Assembly: GCA_002281755.1 (NCBI GenBank)
Contig: NCHB01000007.1
Location: forward strand, 1 to 64,000
DNA from: Sulfurovum sp. 16-42-52
Lineage (GTDB): Bacteria > Campylobacterota > Campylobacteria > Campylobacterales > Sulfurovaceae
Direction: 5' to 3'
Length of the DNA stretch: 64,000 bases
Below, piece after piece: positions 1 through 6,884 of the stretch (position 1 is its first letter; each line of letters opens with the position of its first letter). A model generated the notes under the pieces. It was not told where the DNA came from. It did no database searches and saw only the letters and a list, made by a program, of their open reading frames with translations. The position numbers and the translations under genes are program-made.

Positions 1-4
1 CTTT

Positions 5-40
5 CTAGCAACTCGCTAGCCGTCCATGTGTTGTTGGACG
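5..40 (-). other. Two short hairpins at the 5' end of a leftward transcript
   Basis: Immediately downstream of the strong minus-strand promoter at 44-72 the presumed transcript would fold into two small stems: 21-26 pairs with 35-40 (8-nt loop) and 5-9 pairs with 15-19 (5-nt loop). The product encoded further left lies outside the window. A stable-RNA leader (rRNA or tRNA operon) is a guess from promoter strength; no boxA or RNA gene body is visible. Confidence 0.4.
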
Positions 41-43
41 CGT

Positions 44-72
44 ATTATAGCACCGAACTTCTCCCTTGTCAA
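44..72 (-). promoter_or_regulatory. Perfect-consensus sigma70 promoter, minus strand
   Basis: Read on the minus strand, TTGACA (67-72) and TATAAT (44-49) are both exact consensus and separated by exactly 17 nt. It points out of the left edge of the window, so the driven gene is not visible. Such a complete match is rare in Campylobacterota, where the -35 is usually poorly conserved, and suggests a very highly expressed transcript. Confidence 0.75.
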
Positions 73-253
73 GGGTTTTTGCGAATTTGTGCGGAATTTA
101 CGCTTTTTTGTGAGTTGCTTACATTATATAGGTAAAAAATTACTTAAAGTTTTCTTCTATAATACAATTTCGCAATATTTGTGTATGGTCAAATATTCTA
201 TGAAGAAATAAAAGAGAGTATGATTTTATATATGATTGAAAAAGAAAGGAGGT
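73..253. other. AT-rich intergenic region without a supported gene
   Basis: This stretch between the leftward promoter and the aclA terminator is AT-rich. A forward TATAAT at 158-163 has no good -35. A strong RBS-like AAAGGAGGT near 246 has no sensible ORF behind it. Nothing else is recognised. Confidence 0.5.
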
Positions 254-283
254 AAAAAAAGCGTAACCAAAATGGTTACGCTT
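254..283 (-). terminator. Intrinsic terminator of the aclBA operon
   Basis: A perfect 10-bp stem (259-268 with 274-283, 5-nt loop) is followed on the minus strand by a run of seven T residues (260 down to 254). It lies 14 nt beyond the aclA stop codon, in the right orientation to end the aclB-aclA transcript. Confidence 0.85.
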
Positions 284-296
284 AACGTGGTGCAGA

Positions 297-2099
297 TTAA
301 ATTTTTTCTGCTACTTGGACATCATAAAGAATATCATTCATGGGGTGTCTGTACATAGGCATTGCAAGACGTTTTTCATCTAGTACATGACCAATGAATC
401 CAATCGTTCGACCCAATATAAAGAATGAATTAAGGGTACCTGATTCGATAAATTCATTTATCTCCTCTTCTGAATAGCCTAGTGCTCTCCACATATCCAC
501 CATTAAGATACCGATGGTTCCGTCAACGTTAAGAATGAGATTCTCTTTTTTCGATGTTGTCAGTTGTTCAACAGTCAATGCATAGTCAAGCAAAGGCGTT
601 GCCGGGAAATATTCACGAGCGAATTTTTTAAGACCTTCAACACGCAAGTCCGGGTTTTTAAGCGACTTTATTCTATGACCGATTCCTGGAATAGGCACAC
701 CTTCATTTTTCATATAGTTCAAGAATGCTTTAGGATCCATACCGTTGTCATCTGCATGTTTGAAATATTTAGCAGCACCATCAATAGCACCACCAAATCT
801 TGGACCGATTGTCAAAAGACCCGTAACAAGTGATTCAACGACCGACTTGCCCGCTCTTGCCGTTACTTTTGCATTGTGTGCACCAGAGACTGCAGGACCA
901 TGGTCAGCAACTGTTTTGATAACTGTTTCAATAAACTGTGTAGCCCATAGAGGATACTGTTTTTTGAACCACAAAAGTGATACAACATCACCAATACCTT
1001 TACCTGTATCTGGGGTTGCTAGAGAAGAGATAGGGAAGCCTGCATACGTAGCTTCATCACCTCTATCATCAGAAATCGTACAGATAAATTCTTTTGATTT
1101 TCTAACAGCTGGTACAACATTCATCTCTGGCTCAGCAACTGGAGAAATATTGAGCGATTCATACACTTCTTTTATTTTTGCCGGAAGGTCATTGAATGTT
1201 GCAGGAACATGAATGCCTGCATCACTCATCGCTTTGTTTTTTGATTCAGCTGTTTCACGCTCAGCATTTGCAGATGCACCTGCATGACCAAACTGAACGC
1301 CTGAGTCATAATACTTCGCTATTGTACCGATACACCATGCGATGATTGGCTTTTTAATCTTACCTGATTTAACTGCATCAATCACTTTGTATTCTTCTGT
1401 ACCACCCACTTCACCCAAAAGAATCATATATTTTACTTCTGGGTTTTCTTCCATTCTAAGAAGGTTGTCAATAAAAACTGAACCAACAAATCTATCACCA
1501 CCGATGGCAACACCTTCTGCGATACCATCAGCATTGATAGCAATAATATTGGAAAGTTCATTGAAAAGACCACCTGATCTTGTGACAAGACCACATGAAC
1601 CTGCTCTATGCAATTTAGAATTGATAATGTTTTCAATCGTACCACCAACGTTCGCAATCTTAAATGCACCAGGAACAATGCCCCCGACAGTAGCAGGTCC
1701 GATGACAATCACACCTGCATCACGCGCAGCTTGGTTCATTTTACGTGCAAGTCTTTCAGGGATACCTTCAGCTGTAATCATGATAGAAGCGAATCCGCCG
1801 ATTTGCAATGCTTCCATGGTTACATCATACGCTGTTCTAAAGGATGCAAAGTTCAAGAGAACATCGGCTTGTGGCTGTGCTGCTTTTGCTTCTGCGGTAT
1901 TTTTATAAAGGGGAATCATGATTTCATCACCACCCCAAAAGAATTTCTCAAATTTGTTTCCGCTTGTAGGAGCTACAATACCCGCTACTGACGGTTTTTC
2001 TCTTTTAATTGTGTAGTCATAGTCTAACATTCTTTGGATTGCTGTTGTGTTGTTGTTCCAAAAAATAGCCTGTGTATTTCTCGTAAATAATTGTGCCAT
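297..2099 (-). CDS. aclA: ATP-citrate lyase, large (alpha) subunit
   Basis: Key enzyme of the reductive TCA cycle: with AclB it cleaves citrate to acetyl-CoA and oxaloacetate using ATP and CoA, in the cytoplasm. The 600-residue length is usual for bacterial AclA. The N-terminal half is succinyl-CoA-synthetase-alpha-like (CoA-binding fold), with the phospho-histidine in the GHAGASANAE motif (about His272). The C-terminal third is citrate-synthase-like, with the GIGHR motif near residue 475. The start has an RBS and lies 9 nt after aclB, so the two are cotranscribed and end at the terminator at 254-283. The pair marks autotrophic carbon fixation by the rTCA cycle. Confidence 0.96.
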   Translation of the reverse strand: MAQLFTRNTQAIFWNNNTTAIQRMLDYDYTIKREKPSVAGIVAPTSGNKFEKFFWGGDEIMIPLYKNTAEAKAAQPQADVLLNFASFRTAYDVTMEALQIGGFASIMITAEGIPERLARKMNQAARDAGVIVIGPATVGGIVPGAFKIANVGGTIENIINSKLHRAGSCGLVTRSGGLFNELSNIIAINADGIAEGVAIGGDRFVGSVFIDNLLRMEENPEVKYMILLGEVGGTEEYKVIDAVKSGKIKKPIIAWCIGTIAKYYDSGVQFGHAGASANAERETAESKNKAMSDAGIHVPATFNDLPAKIKEVYESLNISPVAEPEMNVVPAVRKSKEFICTISDDRGDEATYAGFPISSLATPDTGKGIGDVVSLLWFKKQYPLWATQFIETVIKTVADHGPAVSGAHNAKVTARAGKSVVESLVTGLLTIGPRFGGAIDGAAKYFKHADDNGMDPKAFLNYMKNEGVPIPGIGHRIKSLKNPDLRVEGLKKFAREYFPATPLLDYALTVEQLTTSKKENLILNVDGTIGILMVDMWRALGYSEEEINEFIESGTLNSFFILGRTIGFIGHVLDEKRLAMPMYRHPMNDILYDVQVAEKI

Positions 2100-2108
2100 C
2101 TTCTCTCC

Positions 2109-3446
2109 TTATGCCTCTACTGCCATTCTAACGATATCAGTTACATGTGTCTCTGGTCCGTATACATCTATCCAAAGACCAAGTCTATCTGCTGCTTCTT
2201 TAATGTCTTTAAGACCTTTTTCGTAGTTTGGTCCGCCACGTCTAACATAAATTTTGATGCCTACATTTTTCATTTTGTCTGCATACGCTTCAAATGCCTG
2301 AATAATACCTGTAAAGGTTTTGGCAACATCTGTAAAGTTCGCGATTGCTCCACCGATAATCAGAATCTTCTCTCTGCCTTGCGCATCTTTTTCTCTTGTC
2401 ATCAAATCAAGCAGTGTTTCTGCATAGAATTTTGTCTCCCCTGTTGTCGGTCCGCCTGAATACTCACCATAGTTCGCAAGATCATCAATACCGGCAAGAT
2501 CGGCAATCGTATCGGCATACACAACTGATGCACCACCACCAGCAACCATTGTCCAGATACGTGCTTCAGGTTTAAGAAGTGTGAGTTTAAGTGAAGCACC
2601 TGTTTTTGAATCTGCTTCCTCAATAGCGAGTACTTCTGGAGACTTTTCTTCCATACCAAATGCAGTCGGGTACTCAACATCGCCCCATGCATCCACCATC
2701 ATAAATCCGGCAGTGTCATCGAGTTTTGCAACCATATCAAGAAGTTCGATTTTGTTGCCTTGCATCACAAAGGGGTTGATTTCAAGGTAGGCGAAGTTTA
2801 ATTCTCTGTATGCTTTAAAGAAACCGATTGCAAATTCAGCAAACGCAGCTTTGTCTTTTTCGGCTACATCTGCAGGAACATTGGCTCTAATCTTAGCCGC
2901 TATCTCTTCTTCGGTGTCGGTAATCTTGAATGCAACTTCTGTTACTTTCTCTTCCCACCCCTCTTCTACTTCCATACCACCCTCAGCAGACATATAGAGT
3001 ACATCATCATCACCCACAACAGTTGCTGAAATGTAGTACTCTTCTTCTTGTGCATGCGGTGTAAAGGGCTCGACGATAAAATGCGTCAACATATCTACAG
3101 AAGGCTCACCCGTTGGCGTATCACCATCAAAGGAAAAGTAAACGGATTGTTTTGTGCTTGACTTTTCGTCAATCCAGCTTGTTGCTTTTGCCAACGAAAC
3201 ATCACCCGGTTTAGCATCTTTGAACAATACCAAATTGTTTTTACCTCTTTTTCCAAAAAGCATATCCGGTTTTGCAACCAGTGTTTTTTGATTGAGCCAT
3301 GTGTGTGTTTTGGCAGCTTCTGAAAGTTCTGATCCGTTTTGAACCATTACCGTTTCATATGCATATGTGAAGTCCGGGAAATATTTACCCCAGTGCTTTG
3401 CCAGAATTGACTTTGCGTCATACTCTCTAATCGCCTTTTGAGCCAT
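2109..3446 (-). CDS. aclB: ATP-citrate lyase, small (beta) subunit
   Basis: Partner of AclA. The family is succinyl-CoA-synthetase-beta-like: an N-terminal ATP-grasp region followed by a ligase/CoA domain, here with the glycine-rich VAGGGASVVYAD stretch near residue 305 and GEYSGGPT near residue 330. At 445 residues it is somewhat longer than the roughly 400-residue chlorobial subunit, as expected in Campylobacterota. The start ATG follows an AGGAG RBS with 6-nt spacing. It is first in the two-gene acl operon; the 127-nt upstream gap must hold the promoter but no consensus -35/-10 pair stands out. Confidence 0.95.
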   Translation of the reverse strand: MAQKAIREYDAKSILAKHWGKYFPDFTYAYETVMVQNGSELSEAAKTHTWLNQKTLVAKPDMLFGKRGKNNLVLFKDAKPGDVSLAKATSWIDEKSSTKQSVYFSFDGDTPTGEPSVDMLTHFIVEPFTPHAQEEEYYISATVVGDDDVLYMSAEGGMEVEEGWEEKVTEVAFKITDTEEEIAAKIRANVPADVAEKDKAAFAEFAIGFFKAYRELNFAYLEINPFVMQGNKIELLDMVAKLDDTAGFMMVDAWGDVEYPTAFGMEEKSPEVLAIEEADSKTGASLKLTLLKPEARIWTMVAGGGASVVYADTIADLAGIDDLANYGEYSGGPTTGETKFYAETLLDLMTREKDAQGREKILIIGGAIANFTDVAKTFTGIIQAFEAYADKMKNVGIKIYVRRGGPNYEKGLKDIKEAADRLGLWIDVYGPETHVTDIVRMAVEA

Positions 3447-3573
3447 TGAGTTCTCCTTTAATTTAGTTCATATTAGTTTAGCATGTGTAAGATTTGACTT
3501 TCGTTTATCTAATGCAAACGATAAGTCTAAAATAAGTATTGTGTATTTTAGAAACAATGTGTAAGATATTTTC

Positions 3574-4662
3574 TTATGGGTTTGTGCAAGGAAGCATTTG
3601 ATAATACTTCAACTGGTAATAGTACCGTCCTTTACTGCCTTCATAGCAGTTTTTACCTTCTAGTTTTAATTTTTCTGCCATCAAATAAGGGGCATAGAGA
3701 CGGTGTGCAAAATGTTTTTTGGGATTAGGTGTAACATAATACAACAGTTGATGAAAGACAATCGCGCCTACCGTTACAGTTAAAAAGAAAAGTACCACAT
3801 AAAAACCGCGTTGATACAGTTTTTGAAACTCAGGCAAACGCACTCTGATGCTATGATTATACACATCGAGCATCACAATCACAGCAATCATCACATAGGG
3901 TGCAAAATCGGCAATAGCCACACGCTGTCTAATAGAAAGCAATAATGAAAATGCCAAAGCCGTAAAAGAGATATACCACAAGAGTGTCTGTTTGCCTCTT
4001 AGCAGGGTACGGTACATCGCATAGACAAAATACAAAAACAACAAAGGAGAAAAAATCGTGGCATAAAGCCCGAATATTTCAGCAAAATGCCCTGCAGGGC
4101 GACCGCCGATTTCGATTCCTTTGGAAAAATAGACAAATGCAACAAAAAACAAGAAAGAAGAAAAGACAAGTTTTTTGTCTTGATACATCACACCATACAA
4201 AAATAGTGCAATAAAAAAGACCATAGAACTTTCATGAACAAAAAAGAGAAGCAGCATAATAAACAAAAGAGGAACAAAATACCCTTTTTCATAGAGTATG
4301 ACAAACAAAAGCACAAGCGGTAAGACAACAATAGCCGCATTTGCCAATACACTTGCGGTGAGTATGCCCGGTAAGAACATGAAGATAAAGGTAGCCAGAT
4401 AGGTATCATTGTTCTTATGAAAAGAATGTTTGCTAAGAATATAAAAAAGTCCTATGGTCAAAAAACCGAACAAAAGATAAAAGAGTCTTAAGCCTAAAAA
4501 TCCAGGAACAAAGTGCTGTCCCCAACGCATCAGCGTACTGACTACGTCTTGTGAGGTATAGAGTAACTTTGCCTCATGGGGGCTAATGGGCGTAGTGGCT
4601 GCCAGGTAAAAAACAGCTATACTATAAAAAAAAAGTGCGACGATAAAATACTGTTTTTTCAT
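3574..4662 (-). CDS. Polytopic membrane protein, possibly a GT-C-type glycosyltransferase
   Basis: The protein has roughly ten hydrophobic segments over 362 residues. An N-terminal TM helix is followed by a periplasmic loop with SPHEAKLLYTSQD, which resembles the acidic first-loop motif of ArnT/PMT-like (GT-C) transferases, but the Asp is replaced by His. The C-terminal 70 residues form a soluble tail. It is last in the mqnE-PRT-trpG run, 8 nt after trpG. Substrate and activity cannot be assigned; the GT-C link is an inference from topology and the weak motif. Confidence 0.6.
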   Translation of the reverse strand: MKKQYFIVALFFYSIAVFYLAATTPISPHEAKLLYTSQDVVSTLMRWGQHFVPGFLGLRLFYLLFGFLTIGLFYILSKHSFHKNNDTYLATFIFMFLPGILTASVLANAAIVVLPLVLLFVILYEKGYFVPLLFIMLLLFFVHESSMVFFIALFLYGVMYQDKKLVFSSFLFFVAFVYFSKGIEIGGRPAGHFAEIFGLYATIFSPLLFLYFVYAMYRTLLRGKQTLLWYISFTALAFSLLLSIRQRVAIADFAPYVMIAVIVMLDVYNHSIRVRLPEFQKLYQRGFYVVLFFLTVTVGAIVFHQLLYYVTPNPKKHFAHRLYAPYLMAEKLKLEGKNCYEGSKGRYYYQLKYYQMLPCTNP

Positions 4663-4670
4663 ACAAAGCG

Positions 4671-5240
4671 TTAGAGTTTGAGAAAATTGTCTAACATCTC
4701 ATGTCCGTATTCACTCATAATGGACTCAGGATGAAACTGCACACCGTAGATAGGTTTGTCTTTTATCTGAAGTGACATAATCTCACCATCATCCTTGCTA
4801 TGGGATGTTGCGATAATACACGCCGGCAGGGTCTCTTTTTTGACGATAAGCGAATGATACCGTGTAGCCCTAAACTCATGTGGCAAGGTATTGAAAATCG
4901 GTGTCGGTGCATCAACAACGATTTGTGAAGTTTTGCCATGCATCATATGTTTGGCTCTGACCACATCCCCACCAAATGCCTGAGCAATACTCTGATGCCC
5001 CAAACAGATGCCAAAAATAGGCGTGGTGTCTGCAAAAGTTTTGATGACATCTAGTGTGACACCGGCATCATCAGGTGTAGCAGGTCCAGGAGAGAGGATG
5101 ATTTTTTCAGGCTTCAATGCTTTGATCTCATCAATCGTTAATTCATCATTGCGTATGATTTTCAGATCCGCACCTAATTCTCTGCAATACTGAACAATAT
5201 TGTAGGTGAAGCTGTCGTAGTTGTCAATCATCAAAATCAT
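4671..5240 (-). CDS. trpG: Anthranilate/aminodeoxychorismate synthase glutamine amidotransferase subunit
   Basis: Class I glutamine amidotransferase supplying ammonia to a chorismate-using synthase. Visible motifs are DNYDSFTYN at the N terminus, LSPGPATPDDAG, the nucleophile Cys in GICLGHQS (near residue 79), and the His-Glu pair in GVQFHPESI near the C terminus. Its 189 residues match a stand-alone TrpG/PabA. The likely partner, a TrpE-like component I, is about 47 kb away at 51778. Sequence alone does not separate TrpG from PabA and the subunit may serve both pathways. It is cotranscribed with mqnE and the phosphoribosyltransferase (2-nt gap). Confidence 0.9.
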   Translation of the reverse strand: MILMIDNYDSFTYNIVQYCRELGADLKIIRNDELTIDEIKALKPEKIILSPGPATPDDAGVTLDVIKTFADTTPIFGICLGHQSIAQAFGGDVVRAKHMMHGKTSQIVVDAPTPIFNTLPHEFRATRYHSLIVKKETLPACIIATSHSKDDGEIMSLQIKDKPIYGVQFHPESIMSEYGHEMLDNFLKL

Positions 5241-5242
5241 AG

Positions 5243-5695
5243 TTATATCTTCCTCTTCATATCTTCAGTCCAAAAAAATGCAATCCACTTCTGCGCTTCC
5301 TGTACCGACCAATCTGGAGCTATTTTAGCACCTTTCTTATAAAAAAGCGAAGCTGTTTTAAATGTGATATCGGGATAGGTTTTGCCCAATACATTCAGAA
5401 CTTCAGCCACTGTATCCCCGCTGTCTACAATGTCATCTACAATCAGTACACTTTTTTCGCTTCGCAACTGCGGCACATTGAAGACTGTCACACTTGCAAG
5501 CTTTGAGCTCTCTTCATACCCTATGGTATTGATACTATAGACTTCTCTGATGTCATAATACTCTCCAAGAAACTGTGCCAAAGAGAGTCCACCTCTAGCG
5601 ATAGCGATGATGCAGTCAAACTGCCAGTCTATCTTTTGTGCAAGCGCTTTTGCATCAGCTAAAAAATCTTCATAGCTATAATACTGCTTATCCAT
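5243..5695 (-). CDS. Purine-type phosphoribosyltransferase family protein
   Basis: A type I phosphoribosyltransferase with the PRPP-binding motif VLIVDDIVDSGDT (near residue 82) and an N-terminal IAIARGGLSLAQ loop. Length (150 residues) and layout resemble xanthine-guanine or hypoxanthine phosphoribosyltransferases, which salvage free bases to nucleotides. The ATG abuts the mqnE stop codon (TAAATG), so translation is probably coupled. Futalosine-pathway nucleosidase action releases adenine, so base salvage next to mqnE makes metabolic sense, but the base preference here is not visible. Confidence 0.8.
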   Translation of the reverse strand: MDKQYYSYEDFLADAKALAQKIDWQFDCIIAIARGGLSLAQFLGEYYDIREVYSINTIGYEESSKLASVTVFNVPQLRSEKSVLIVDDIVDSGDTVAEVLNVLGKTYPDITFKTASLFYKKGAKIAPDWSVQEAQKWIAFFWTEDMKRKI

Positions 5696-6757
5696 TTAGT
5701 AAACTTTGAGCTCGTTATAGAGACTGTCTCTTTCTATGGGCTGGAAACCAGCATTTTTAATCAGCGACACAAAATCATCAAGCACCATACCCTGACTGCT
5801 TTTTGCACCCGCAGCCGATTGGATGGACTCTTTCTCTATGGTGCCGTCAAGGTCGTCACAGCCAAACTCTTGGGCAATCAGTGCCAAGTTAATCGATGCA
5901 GTGACCCAATAGGCTTTGATATGAGGGATATTATCAAGCAAGATGCGTGAAATCGCATAGGTTTTCAGTATCTCCTGCCCTGAAGGGTAGTCTTTTACTT
6001 TCAGAAAGTTGTTTTCTCTTTGATACACCAGCGGTATAAAGGCGTTAAATCCGCCTGTTTTGTCTTGCAAGTGGCGAAGGCGCAACATATGGTCGATACG
6101 GTGCGCTCTGGTTTCAACATGTCCAAAAAGCATCGTCGCGTTGCTCTGACGACCCCGTTCATGCCATTTTTGGTGAATATCAAGCCACTGATCAGAGGTA
6201 ACCTTGCCTTTGCACAGATACTCTCGCACGCCCTCGTCAAAAATCTCCGCACCACCACCTGGCATGGAGTCTACACCATTTTCTATCATGAGATCTAACA
6301 CCTCATCATAAGAGATGCCGTATTGGCGTGTCAAAAAGTCTATCTCAGCCGCTGTCATGGCTTTGATGTGAAGATGAGGGTATTGTGCTTTAATTTTTCT
6401 AAATGCACCCATGTACCACTCGACACCATCATGGGGATTGTGCGCTGAGACGATGTGTATCTCTTTAGCACCGAGCTGTGCTGAATGGCTGACGATGTCC
6501 AGTATCTGTTCATGGCTCATGGTGTATTGGTTGGGATTTTTTCTACTGGCACTATAAGCGCAAAACTTACAAATATCGGCACAGACATTGGTAGGATTGA
6601 GGTGACGATTGATGTTAAAATAGCTTTTATTGCCATACCTCTCTTTACGAATCGTATCAGCAAGCTCACCCAGCACATAGAGGTCTAAGTCATACAGCGC
6701 TTCGCCCTCTTTTTGGGTGAGTCTTTGTTTGTTTTTCACCTTTTGTATCAAATCCAT
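5696..6757 (-). CDS. mqnE: Aminofutalosine synthase (radical SAM)
   Basis: Radical SAM enzyme of the futalosine menaquinone pathway, joining the chorismate-derived enolpyruvyl-benzoate and SAM to give aminofutalosine. The CxxxCxxC cluster motif is in NVCADICKFCAYS (near residue 58). MqnE-type signatures follow: MPGGGAEIF, QSNATMLFGHVETRAHR, DKTGGFNAFIPL and DLDGTIEKE. These distinguish it from the related MqnC. The length of 353 is normal. It heads a four-gene minus-strand operon; a TATAAT -10 lies at 6786-6791. Confidence 0.93.
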   Translation of the reverse strand: MDLIQKVKNKQRLTQKEGEALYDLDLYVLGELADTIRKERYGNKSYFNINRHLNPTNVCADICKFCAYSASRKNPNQYTMSHEQILDIVSHSAQLGAKEIHIVSAHNPHDGVEWYMGAFRKIKAQYPHLHIKAMTAAEIDFLTRQYGISYDEVLDLMIENGVDSMPGGGAEIFDEGVREYLCKGKVTSDQWLDIHQKWHERGRQSNATMLFGHVETRAHRIDHMLRLRHLQDKTGGFNAFIPLVYQRENNFLKVKDYPSGQEILKTYAISRILLDNIPHIKAYWVTASINLALIAQEFGCDDLDGTIEKESIQSAAGAKSSQGMVLDDFVSLIKNAGFQPIERDSLYNELKVY

Positions 6758-6785
6758 TTGAGTCTATCCATAGTTGTTTTTGGGT

Positions 6786-6791
6786 ATTATA
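6786..6791 (-). promoter_or_regulatory. -10 element of the mqnE operon promoter
   Basis: An exact TATAAT on the minus strand lies 29 nt upstream of the mqnE start. The -35 position (about 6809-6814) falls inside the left arm of the 6805-6871 hairpin and does not match TTGACA, which is common for Campylobacterota sigma70 promoters. Confidence 0.55.
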
Positions 6792-6804
6792 GCACTAAAA
6801 CATT

Positions 6805-6871
6805 AGGGCACCTCCAATAATAGGTGATGCTCACAACAGTTCCAACTTTTGCCTATTGTTGGAGGTGCCCT
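6805..6871 (+). repeat. 20-bp inverted repeat in the glnD leader
   Basis: Arms 6805-6824 and 6852-6871 are complementary over 20 bp with a single position that becomes a G-U pair in the glnD-sense RNA; the loop is 27 nt. The right arm ends 3 nt before the AGGAG ribosome-binding site of glnD (6874-6878). The left arm overlaps the expected -35 of the divergent mqnE promoter. There is no U-run of terminator length, so a leader structure or operator is more likely than a terminator. Confidence 0.7.
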
Positions 6872-6884
6872 TTAGGAGTATGGC

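Noticed and set aside
26-211. 61-codon frame at the left edge on the plus strand
   Set aside because: It runs against and through the strong minus-strand promoter, has no RBS and a Cys/Phe-rich translation without family features.
244-272. Strong RBS-like AAAGGAGGT on the plus strand
   Set aside because: No start codon at a proper distance; the next ATG (273) opens only a short frame antisense to aclA. The A-run is explained by the minus-strand terminator.
1342-1908. 188-codon open frame on the plus strand inside aclA
   Set aside because: Fully antisense to a well-supported enzyme gene, no RBS, and composition explained by the complementary strand of aclA. The same holds for other long antisense frames, such as those opposite thiC, the molybdoenzyme gene and lysS.
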